DNA of 64,000 nucleotides from Lingula anatina (taxonomy: Eukaryota; Brachiopoda; Lingulata; Lingulida; Lingulidae). The stretch's first letter is position 1, and each line of letters begins with the position of its first letter. The notes beneath the pieces are model-generated. The model was not told the origin of the DNA. It saw only the letters and a program-made list of their open reading frames with translations, and ran no database searches. The DNA is taken from positions 98,141 through 162,140 of the forward strand of contig NW_019773592.1 of NCBI RefSeq assembly GCF_001039355.2, given 5' to 3'. A program made the position numbers and the translations under genes. Positions 34,201 through 47,215 of this stretch are shown piece after piece.

Positions 34201-37200
34201 GATTCCAATTTAAAGAAGAATACTGCATTTGTTAAGAAGTTGGTAAGAAAAAAAGTTAGATATGATTTCTACAGCTTTGGGTTCATTTACTTTGAAACAA
34301 AAATAGGTGTCTTGCTGTTGAAAAATCATTATCACACTACGTTAATCTAGTTGAGTATACCTTTTATAGCATCGGAAATTACAACATTAAATGTGTGTTT
34401 AATGTTAAAGTTGTTTTGATTGTTGATTTTGATGTTGTTGCAGAGAAATATAACAGAAGCCCAGAAAGATGCTCTGAGCAAGGATTTTGAGTCCCTCAAT
34501 CTCACAAAATATATTGGAGAGGCAGTAAGTTTTTCAACAAATTTACAGCTTATTTCAGCTTGAACCATTATATGTCTGTGTGACATATGAAATACCTCGT
34601 ACATCATTATAATTGTAAAAACTTTGAAATGTTTGGTTTAATTAGTCATGCATTGTCATTTAGATTACATTGAAAAAAAACATGAGCATTTGATTTAGCA
34701 ATGACTAAAAACTTTGAAGGGTATCATACAGTTTAGATATAATATGAAGGATACATGATCGACTCTGACATGATATTTAGGGCATTATTTGGGATTTATT
34801 TATATGTAGATGTTTATTGCCTAGCTCAAATATATTTATTTTTAGTAATGTCACACTCCCTGTGACTGGGGGAAAATTGAACATTGCAAATGTTGCCCAC
34901 ATGTAAGAACATGATCATGTTTTGCTAACACCTTTGATTAATAACTACAGTTTTCTATTCTTCTTTCATCTTTCTTGTTCTCAATATTAGGCAGTGTCTG
35001 TGACAGAGGCCAAGTTGAAGATGTCTGATGTTGCCTGTGCAGTCCACCTCTGTAGTCTACTTCACCAGCGCTACGCAGACTTCTCCTCCATGTTACTGGA
35101 GAACTTCCACAAGATTCTGTTATCTAAGAAAGATGAAAAGGTCAGGGTTGGTTGTGGGTTGTTATAAAAATGCGGGGTTTGAAGTTAAAACTTTTGAATT
35201 AAATTTACAGTTTTAAAATGTAGATAACAAATTTTCAGCTTTGGTGTCTCTCAGTTTGTGTGATTTTTCCAAGTGTGGAATGAGCTTATTTTTTGTCTTA
35301 TATTTTATTTATTTCAAACCCAAATAAGCTCACAGTAAAAGAAAAATTATTTTAAAACAGAAGGTGACAATAATGATAGTCGTATTATATTATGATTTTT
35401 TTAATGGAAATATGTGCACTCATTTTAAAACCATTGGACCTTCTCAGTAATCATTTTCCAATTAACAAAATGCCAAAAATTTTAACAAATCATTTTTGAG
35501 TTAAAACAAAAGAAAAAAAACTAGCAAGTTCATTTCATATACAATTTTAAATTACTGGTTGTATATCTCTGTCTGTAGATCTCCAACCCCAGCAAGTACA
35601 GGGTAGACCTGAGGTTCTTTGCTGATCTGATAGCAGTGGGGGTGTTCACAGAGAAGGAGGGACTGCCCCTGTTGTCCACTCAGCTCTCTGTACTGGTCAG
35701 TACGGACAGGGAAGAGTTCAACAACCTGTCCATCCTCATCAGCTTCTGTAAGCACTGTGGTGAGGGCTACGCAGGATTGATACCCAGGAAGATAAGGTAC
35801 TAGGTGTCTTTGTGCATGTGCAGTTCTGTTATGAGAATAATGGGTTTAATGCATAGACTTATACAGAGGGTGGTTAACAGGGGCGGATTGAGGTCGTCTT
35901 CTAGGTTATCTGGAAGACAGTCAGAGTTTCAAGTTTACACTGACCGATATCTAATTTGTTCGGTCAGAAGACGTTCAAAAATGGAGGATGGATCAACAAA
36001 GAATTTGGAAGACTGTCAGAAAATATCTCTGGATCTGGCCCCTGATTAAGATAGTAGTTTGTGACTTAAAGACTGGATTGATCTTCTTTTGTATTTTAAT
36101 TCAAATTTTGTCCCATTGCATATATTGTAGGACATCTACTCCGTGTGCTTCCAACTAATTGTATATACAAGAATAAGGGGCTTAGCCATGATAACTCACC
36201 ACTGTGATCAACTTGTGTATCATAGCATGTAAATGACTATGACCCCATTCCCACAGATTTTAGATCGATCTATCCCTGTGGGGAGTCTCACTAGATTACT
36301 GTCAGCTTAGCCGGCTTAAACGTCTGTCCCGCCTACTAAAAGCTGTAAGGGGGTAATTAACTGTCGTGCGTGCTCGGCTGACTACAATTTAGCGTGAACC
36401 CCCAGGGAGTTAGGTCGATCTGGATGGATCGATCTAAATCTCTGGGAGTGCACTCTAAGAGGTATTTTGTGCTGTTTAAAGTGTTGAGAACGAAGGTAAA
36501 TTTAGAAAAGTATACAGTTATACAGAAATTGAAACCTATGCTGAAAATTTGTGTGTTTAAGGTTACTGGCAGAGAAATATGGCAAAGAACTTGTCTGTAA
36601 TAATATTCTGCCAGTAGAGCGCCAGAAAGCCTGCAGGAACCTGCTGAAAGAGTACTACAACGCGCTGAGCAAACACCTGCTGAATGAACACAAACAGCTG
36701 AAGGACATGGAGAAAATGAACAGGAAAATACTGCAGGTGCTCTCAGCATGAGACTAACATCTTCATTAGATATTTATGATTGTTTTAGTAAGGCTTGTAA
36801 ATGATACAGATTTTATAATACACTACAGATAATAATAATTTGTATTAGGATTACATCACATATAAAAGCTGTTGAAATTATAGGCTGTGTTGAGTGTGAA
36901 GAATTGATAAGGGGTACCTGTAGATATTTGTAATTATATATAAATTGTATATTTATATACAATTTATATATAAATTGTATATTTGTAATTTCAGACCAAG
37001 GGGGAGCTGAGTGGGGAAAGACAGGAGAGATACGAGGCTGCTTTGACAGCTTATCAGAAGTTGTTCACAAACACAAGTACCTACGCTGTAAGTGTTTGGA
37101 ATAATTCTAGGTGGAATAATAGTAATGATAATAACAATGATCTTATCAAAACTTTTTAAAAAATCTTTAATAGACTGAATAGTTCCTTAAAATAAAGGCA

Positions 37201-40200
37201 CATATAGTGACAAGACTGTTTACGAAATGAATAAAAAAGTGTTTAATCTGAATAGTACTTGAGACAGATCAATGAATTAGAGATTCAGCCCAAAGAAGCT
37301 ACCTTCCCTTAAACTGATATAAGAGGTTGTCATTTTCAGGACCTTCTCGATGAAGACATGCCTGATTTGAAAGAAGAGGGTAATGCAAATTTTATCAGTT
37401 GCACCATTGTATTGAGAAGTTCATATAAATTTTACACAATCTTATATTTTAAGTTTCAAAGTGAAGAGTTGACAGACATCCCCTTTAAAATTGTTTTCAG
37501 TTTTTGGTGTGTTTTTGCTGTACTAAGTTTAGAGTAATGATAGTGATGTTGAAGGTATATTCATGTGATTCTGTTTCACATCCTCTTAATTTTTTCCAGA
37601 ACACAAAGCAGATGATGATGGTATGGGTCTGGATATTTTCAGTCCTATGAAGCCAGGAGAGGTAAATAGTTCAACTGTTAGACAATCATTTCCCTGTATG
37701 TAAAGAACATTGTCAAGAAATATAAAAACACTAAAAGGACACAAATGACTATTATATTCTTTTTAGCCGTATACTTTGGGTAAATTCTGTAAAGTTTATG
37801 GATTTCACTTAAGTCTGATTCTCTTTTCGATTACATTTTAATTTAAAGTTAGTTATAAAAATGTCTGATTTGAGGCATTTTGGAAATACAGCCATGGCAT
37901 TTTGAAGTAAGTTACTTACTAGCCTGATTTTTAATTGTTCAATTCTGTATTGGTAGCTGATCAGTTAATTTTAGTTTATGATATTTGATTTTATCACCCA
38001 AAACACTTTTCTCTCATTTATCCAGTATCAGTATGAAGGAGACACAACATTGTTTGAAGATGAGGATACGAGAGCATTTTATGAGACACTGCCAGATCTG
38101 CGGGCGCTGATCCCAGGGGTAAGTTTGAACACTTGTGAGAGAAAAAGTCATTATTTGTAGAGAGTGAATGGACTTGTGTGTTGATTTCAGTTTTTTGTAA
38201 CTGTTGAAAACTATTTTACAGTAATTATATGGGGAAAAAAACAGTAAAATTGATGAGTTAAATTTACGTACATTCTTATCTTTAATTGATATTTTTTCTA
38301 TACAGATTCTGTACAAGGACAGTGAGCAGGCAGCCACGGCACCAGCAGAGGAAGAGTTAGGCCTAGAAGATGGTGAGTCATGTATGATATGATGTGTCTG
38401 AAACCATTGTTCACATTTATGTATAGTATAAGTTCACCGGATCTTGTGCAATCTCTGTTTGTCACTATAGATTATTCATGCTTATCATATTTGTACCAGC
38501 GAAAAAAGTAAAATTTAGTGAAAATTGATTTAAGTTAAAAGAATAAAAAAAGTCATTGTTATGATTTACCTTGATTTAACCATGTATTGCTAATATATAA
38601 TGCATGCACTTTTATTTATGAAGATCTTGAAGCTTTGAACATAGAAGATGTAGAGAAAGAGCTTGAAGAGGAAGGTAAAAAACAGGAGAACAAGGATGGA
38701 AAGAAGGAAGGGGAGAAAGAGGAGGAGATGGCAGTAGAGGAAATGCTGGATGTGGAAGGTGGAGTGACGAAATGAATTTCTGTGTACTAGATAATAAAAA
38801 CGGTTTTGGATTTGAGTTCTAGAGATTAGTCATTGCAGTGGTGAAAGGAGTTTGAGCTCTTTTAAACAGGAAAAAAACATTTGATAATCAGGAACTAAGA
38901 AGAGAGTAATTCTAGAGAAAAATGTAACGGATATGAAAATTTTGATCGTATTGATTTTGAATGGACAAAGAGATTTTTTAATAGGATATTAATGTTAATT
39001 TTCAGATGATCATGATGAGGTTGATGCTGGGACCAAAAAGCTGATTTTGGATGGTTTTCTACAGAGTTTGCCTACATTAGTGAACAGAGATCTCATAGAC
39101 AAGGTATGTTTTCTCGCAGTTCTAAATTTGCTATAGCAATCTGTTGAGCAATTAGTAGGGTTTAACTTTCCCACACTGTTACAGGATCTAAGCTTATTGT
39201 TTGTTTCACACTGGGCAAATGTCTGTCAGTTTTGTCAAGGGTGTTACTGAGGCAGTAGAAACTTGATAAATATAAAGACTTAATGGAATGAGTACTAATG
39301 TACTACTGATACGATGTGTTTAAATTTTTCCATCAGAGTGCAATGGACTTCTGCATGAATCTAAATACCAAAAACAACAGAAAGAAGCTAGTCAGAGCCT
39401 TGTTTACAGTGCAGAGAACAAGGTAGGTGTCATCTGCCCATTTCCTGACAGTGTGCAGTTGAATTGACTTAAAGTACCAATGCGTCACTTTTTTCTTACA
39501 GACAGCAAAAAAGAAAATTTAAATTTCTTCCCATAAAAACAGTTCATATCCCATTATAATAGTTGATAATGTTAAAGGGATAATAACTCTTCGTATGAGA
39601 TCTATATTTCACAATAAAAACATTGTGAATAACTCATAGATTTATAATATATTCTGTTTTGCCACAAAAACGGCAGTTAGAGCTATTGATCTGATGTCTG
39701 AGCTTGTCTTTAGACAACGTGATCTCCACTGATGGCTATACTCTGTTAAAATCTCTTAAGAGATTTTAACAAAAAACCAAACTTTTTAGAAAAAAAAACA
39801 GGGACTAACTCTGAATGTAAAAATGGATTCATTAACCATTGGTAAGTATGGGAAAATTGTTGTTTACTCCAGGAAAATTCATTATTTGGCCGAAACGAAG
39901 AGTTATTATCCCTTTAATTTTAATGGAAGAGATGAATGGCACAAGACTTAGCGTCAGATTTAGATATGGTGGACCAAAATAGCTCTCAAGTATTCAAGCA
40001 TGCACATTATTTCTGAGTTTGCATATTAGTGAAACGATGAGTAAATATGAGATATTTACAAAAGCATTGACGCCTATCTTCAATAATATCAGTGATGTAA
40101 TATTTATGCACACAGGTACGATCTCTTGCCATTCTATTCCCGTCTGGTAGCAGTGCTGCATCCCTGTATGCCAGATGTTGCTACTGATTTGGCTACCTTC

Positions 40201-41720
40201 TTAAAGGGAGATTTCAAGTGGCATGTCAGGAAAAAGGATCAAATCAACATTGAGTCCAAGCTGAAGACTATTAGGTTTATTGGTAGGTAGTAACAGCAGT
40301 AGTTTGTAGCAATATCTTTGAAATAATTGTTATCATACAGATAAGCTATGTTGTATATATGTAATATAAAAGAACATTAATTGGATATTTCGCTGCATAT
40401 AAAGAGTTGATCAATTCCCTGGATATCCAGATGCTAGGTTACCACTGGTTCTAATAAGAATAACATTTTGTTACTGAGTACGCCTTTAGTGAAGTTGCAT
40501 TTGGTGGACTATTTTGAAGTATAATTGTTCAGCACGGAATGCTTAAGGATGCAGTAGTTCTCTGCATTTCAGGACAATAAAAAGCACATGTGATCAGGCA
40601 GTTAAATGGAGAAAATTAAAAATTGAGGTTGTCAAAAAGACACTTTGTTGGATAAAATTTATAGACGTATCTCTTTTAACTGATATGTAAACTTTTTAAA
40701 TGAAATTTCAGGGGAGTTGGTGAAATTCAAAATGTTTTCTAAGGCAGAGGCACTTCATTGTTTAAAGGTGGGTTGGTTTATCTCTTGGATAAATTTTATA
40801 TGGAAAATATATTTATTATGAAAAGTGTATGTTTGGTATTTTGTGCTGTGACCCCAAGTCCCAAGAAAGAAAAAGCATCTGAAAAAGAGAAAAAATAGAG
40901 AAAATAAGTAGGGCAAAATTAGAAATAAAAAACACCCTAGATCTCTCCCATTAGTCGCAGTAATGCGTGCCCAGTGAAATTTTTTTTAAAGTCCTAGTGT
41001 CCAAGATAACTTATCGCCCCCACTATTTCAGATGCTGCTGTTTGACTTCAGCCATCATAACATAGAGATGGCCTGTGCCTTACTGGACACATGTGGACGC
41101 TACTTATACAGGTCTCCAGACTCCCACCACAGGACCAAAGTCTACCTGGTAAGAGATTGCCTGGGGACTTAGATACTTTGATCTGAAAACATGTTGAATG
41201 AAATATTTATTATTTATTTAACTTGGTGGATGATACTATTTGTTCTTCTTTGTTACCTTTGGAAGGTTTAATTTTTATTGTCATTTCATGTGAAATTTTG
41301 GACTGTCAGAAGCAAAAAATTTAGTAAATTGGTCAGCATGGATCTTTGTACAAAATAAGTAATGGATTATTTTCTTGAAATAAAATAAAACAAAGTTTTC
41401 ACAGGGTATTTTTGAAAGATAAAGAAAATTAAAATATAACAGACCCTCGGTATAATTCACAATGTAATATGTGATGCAGGATGTGATGATGAGGAAGAAG
41501 ACAGCCCTGACCATGGATAGCAGGTACACCACCATGATAGAGAATGCCTACTACTACAGCAATCCTCCAGACCTGCCCCAGATGGTGCGTGCAGAGAGGC
41601 CGGCTTGGCAGGAGTACATCAGGAAGCTTTTGTACAAAGACCTGTCCAAGACCACCACAGAGAAAGTGTTGAGGCAGGCTAGGAAGCTGAACTGGGATGA
41701 CCCTGAGGTAGAGGATGGAT

Positions 41721-41762
<42 letters not shown>

Positions 41763-44700
41763 TGTGTGTATGTGTGTGTGTAAAGGGGGGGCTAAAGTGG
41801 GATGACCCTGAAGTAGAGCAAGGAGGGGTGTGAAGAGGTTAACAGTACAATCTATGAACTTTGCACATACACATCTGGTGTCTAAAGGAAAGTTGTCATG
41901 TTGACATTTAAGTAGAAATTATTGGAAAGCATGTGCTTGCATAACATTGTAGCCATTGTAGAATCATAACCAGTCAATATGTATAATACAATGTAGGGCT
42001 GAAATAATAAAACCGATATTTTCCAGGTGTCCTCCTACATGACCAAATGTATCATTCATGTGTGGAACATGCGCTATAACAACATCCACTGTGCAGCTAA
42101 CCTGCTAGCAGGACTGGCTCCTTACCATGTAAGCTGGGCTGAAATAGATACATTTCTAAAGAGATTGATGATATGTCTTATTGCCATTGGATAAATTGTA
42201 CTTGTATAACATTACTATGTATGAAATGTGTATGGACAAGATGGAGATATATTTCAGTCAAATTCTGTTTAAAAAAAAAAAAAGAAAATTGAAATACAGT
42301 TCATCAGAATCCTGTTTAGTAAAACTTGAGTTACTATGTAGTTTCTTCAAAACGACAGCAACACTTAGGTTAAAGGTATTCCTTTTCTAATATAACGATG
42401 TCTGTCATGAAAATTTCTTCAGTGAATGAGGCTTCATTGAATATACTACTATGATCATATAATGAATATTACTGGATATTTCAGGAGGAGGTAGCAATCC
42501 ATGTGGTGGATGGTGTGTTAGAAGACATCAGGATTGGCATGGAGGTGAGCATTTCCTCATGACCCTGGATTGATTTACAATCATGATACAGATAGATTCA
42601 AATGCGTCACATTGATAATTGGTTTTAATCATGAGTAACTGACAGGAAGATTTTTTTTTTGAAATACTAATGCTGGAGATAGAGAGAAGAGACGAGTAGA
42701 GTCGAGCCGAGTCGATAAGTGAAAGGGATAATGACTAAATAGAAATATGAATAAAGATATAAATAGGCTGGCATATAAATAACAAATAAATAAAAACATG
42801 AATGAATTGACAAATGAACTAATTATATGTATTAATATAGAAGTATTATAGTAATAACACCTGTCCCTTCCTAGATCAATCATCCTAAGTTTAACCAGCG
42901 TCGTGTCAGTATGGTGAAGTTCCTGGGAGAGCTGTACAACTACCGCATGGTGGAGTCCGCTGTCATCTTTAAAACTCTCTACACCTTCATCACTTTTGCT
43001 GTCTTTCTTGAGGGTGAGTTAAAGCAGGGTGTGAAAGTCTCACCTCAGGAACACTTAAGAACATGTTGTCATTGTTGGCATAAGATTGTGTGAAGTAGGT
43101 AGAATTAGATGATATTTCATGAAAAGAATGTTTTATTGTTGGCATGAAATCAGGCAAAGTAGATAAACTAAGATGGTATTTCTCAAAAGATTTCCCATTG
43201 TTTAGAGTTAACTTGTTAACAGATTTATTTGTTGTATTGTGTTGAGTAAGTTTTCACAAAAATTAGTCTCATATTAACAAACTTGATGTTTGATAATTTT
43301 TGTGTGCAACTTTGATTTGAATAGTGATGTCAACCAATCACCAAGCAACACCTGATAACTATCCTGGCATCACATTATTCTCAACAGTATCTTGTAAGAT
43401 GTTACTCAATACTCGTACCTTTGGTCATCTATTTACAGCTAATGCCCCGAACATCCTTGACCAGCCAGAGCATCTGTTCCGTGTTCGCTTGGTCTGTGTG
43501 CTGTTGGACGTATGTGGTCAGTACTTTGACCGAGGGTCAAGCAAGAAAAAGATGGACTGCTTCCTGGTTTACTTCCAGGTCAGTATTCAGTGTGGCATCT
43601 ACTGCCAGACTTACTGTTTGTTGGTTTTGCTGAAAGTGTGGTGAACATTTTAACCCAATGTTAAGTTGCTTGTAATTAAGGGTAAAAAGTGAGCACATTT
43701 TTTATACACACTGGCACGCATGCAGGCATTCTCGCGCGCTCACACACACCACACCACACCACAATTCTTACATGCATAAAAAAGATGACTTAATAGTATT
43801 TATGGGCACAAGCTTATTCACACTCCTTCCTCTCACACTTACATGCATAGAAAGGCTGAATTCTGTACCAATTTTTGACTCAACCATATACACACATACT
43901 TTCATACACATACACACATGCATATATTTATACATATACACTATTCTTATATGCCAAGCTCAATTCTTCCTATGTATCTTGCAGAGGTACTACTGGTTTA
44001 AGCGCCAGGCCAGCATCTGGACAGAGGAGCGTCCATTCCCCATGGACATAGAGTACCTGTACAGAGACACCTTGGAGAGCCTGAGACCCAAACTACAGCT
44101 GTGTACCAGCTTTGAGGAGGCACAGAAGGCAGTGGATGAATTGGAGAAAGAGATCAGGGAGAAACTGGGTGAGTGAATGGTGGAAGATATGTTTGCTTGC
44201 GTGTAGGAAATGCAATGTGTGTTTCAGAATCTCCAAAGTTGAATATTTACGCATCAGATTTGCCTATAATATATAGATACAAACAACTTATTATCAATGC
44301 TTAATTGTGCATTGATGATGCCAAAGCTTCTTAAATATATTTAATGAATGTTTAGTTTGTGACAGCTCAAGCACACAGCTGGCATCATTTCATGAAAAAA
44401 TGAAAAATAACTCGCGGAACAGACATGAAGATGGAGAAAAATTTGATAAAACCACATGATTCTTCACACTTCATTACTTTAAGATAACCAGTCAAGTTCA
44501 ACTTTACTCCTTCATTTCAGCATCCATATTGCCCATACAAGATACTGATGAGCAGACAGAAAGTGAGACTGAAGACAGAGTCCTGCACTCTATTAAAGAG
44601 GCTGATGAATCTGGTACGAATAAGCACACTCAGTTTTTAAGTAAATATACTGTAAATGCAATCATATACTGCTTTGAATAGTTATTTCTGATACAATACT

Positions 44701-47183
44701 ACACCAAATAAGGAATTTCTTCAGTTTTAACCACTCTGTGAATGAGATATTTTCTTTGATCAACAGGTTAAATCAGCTATTGTTCTCCAAAATTTCACCT
44801 AGTGTCTCACTATACTAACATGATAATTATATCAATATGAATAGCAAAAAAATATTTCATGTTGATATCGGTATTGATCTATCAATGTCAAAGAAACATT
44901 TACATCAGAAATGATATTAATATATCAAAGAAATATTCAATATTGCTATAAATATTGTCATATCAAAGAAATATTCAATATTGTTATCAGTATTGATAGA
45001 TCAATATTGATATGAAATAAAACCCCATTTATTCTCCATTGCTGTTCCCAGTGGAGGAGCTGAGCTTGAGTCTGTCCCAGGCCAGGCTTGGAGAGGACTA
45101 CAGCAGTACTGCTGAGAGTGAAGAGGACAGGACACCCGCTGGCCACATCAGCCAGAGTCAGGAGGAGAGTGAGGGGGAGACTGGAGAGGCGGGAGAGACG
45201 GGAGAGGAGGAGATCATGGAGTCTGCCGGGGAGATGGACCAAGAGGACGAGGTCCACTTCATCAGGACGGGGGAGGACAAAACGGTCAAGTGCCAGGAGG
45301 ACGATGATTTCATGACTGAGCTGGACAAGATGATTGCTGATACTGTACAGGTAGTGGTCAATAGAATTAGCATGGGTCACATGGGGTCTGGGGTGGTCAG
45401 AAGATGGTGGTTGATGGTGAAGATAGCTGATACTGTATCTGTAGTGGTAAAGAATGAGCTCTAGTCAGTTGGATTTTTGGGCAGGCAGAAGATGAAGGTG
45501 CTCAGTGGCAGTGGTGTTGGTGAGGAATGGTGTGTATTTCGATATGATATAGTCAACTGTTTGTTTAGGGGGTGGCGGGAAGGGGGAAAAGACTGGTCAC
45601 CTGCAGTCAGTCTGTATGTGAAGGGATGAAAAATTCTAAACCTGAATAAAGAGCATGTAAAGAGCAGGATGAGTAAATGCTTCTACATAAAAGGTTATCA
45701 GATTGCTCTTTCAAATTGCACGGTTTATACAGACTATGAATTGGGATAGATTTAATTAGATATATATACTTAAACAGTTAAAACTTGGCTCCAGGCTAGA
45801 TCCAAGGAATCTGTGAAGGTGCCCACCCTGGACATAGCTGTCCCCATGCACCTGAAGGGTCAGACACGAGGCAAGTGGGGGCCTGGGGTCTCCACCATGG
45901 ATGAGTCTTCTGGGACCATCAACTTTACACTCATGACCAAGAAAGGCAATAAACAACAGGTGAGAGATGATGAAGTTTCTGTATTTAATTTGCCATGGCA
46001 CTTGATTTGCTATTGTAAGTACTGATGGAATTTTATTTATGCCCAAAAATATTTCAATTTAGAGGCTTTCTGTAGAAAATGTTGTTGTTATTGAATTGTA
46101 GTTGTTTATTTATTTTCTGCTGCCATTCGTACTCTGTGAAGCATTTTAGTAAATAATGAACTTGTTATTTATTTCTTGTGAAAGGTACAGTGATAAAGAT
46201 GGTGCAGGCAATGGGAAGAATTTTGTTGGTGTTTAATTATAGGTCATATTTAATGAATGCACGGTACTGCAAATTGTGATCCTTTGTCATTCCCGAAGAA
46301 ACATCTTTGAAATAAATATAGGGATGAAAATATCCAATTTTTTTTTTTTAAGGTTGGGATGTTTCCTTTTTTCAGCATTGGTTCATTTTTTTTAAATATT
46401 GAAAGTTAGTTTTATATTGATAAATAAAACACTTACATTTTGACTCTTCTAGTTTGCCTCCTTGCATGTGCCAATATCGGCAGAACTGGCAGCAAAGTTC
46501 AAGGAGAGAGAGCAGGCTGAGAGAGCAGAGAAAGAGAAGCTGAAACAGATGACCTTAGATATACAGGAGAGACAGGAAGACGAGGAGTATCAAGGTAAAG
46601 GAGGAAAAGATGCCATAACATATACAAGATGTGACTGGGTGAAGTTCAAATTTTGTAGGATGTTTGTTTGAATTATAGAACAAAATGGGTTATAATTACC
46701 AGTTTACCAGAGACTTTTTTCACTTTTATTGCTATGTTCTGAGTTGTTACAACAGAATTGTGATGCTCTCTGTTGGATTGCTATTTTGTTTGTTGCTTTG
46801 ATCAGTATTAGTGACTCCTTTCATATTGTTATTATAAAATAGTTATTTTCAGAACTTTGGTTGTAATACCAGAAAAGTGAAAGATACAGATAGTGCAAAA
46901 GCAGATATGTATTCTTAAAATGCCGTAATACTTTTAATCTAACAATGAAAATCATACAGAAAGCATTTCTTTTATTACAGAAATGATGGTGAACATGAAT
47001 CGTACAGTCATGCCACCAAACACGAACCGTGAGCGCCGTGTGCGGTACCAGCACCCCAAGGGCGCCCCTGATGCAGACCTGATCTTTGGTACCAAGTAAG
47101 CCCCAAGGCAACCTGCCAATTATAGCAGTGTAAGAATGCTTGCATGAGTCTATGCACTTTTTATTGTTTGCCTGTTGTTGTTG

Positions 47184-47215
<32 letters not shown>

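Noticed and set aside
30984-35796. Real tandem duplication of UPF2 MIF4G exons
   Set aside because: The copies are separated by single Ns, sections 1 and 3 look identical over 1.36 kb and section 2 differs like an allele. No UPF2 is known to have repeated half-domains.
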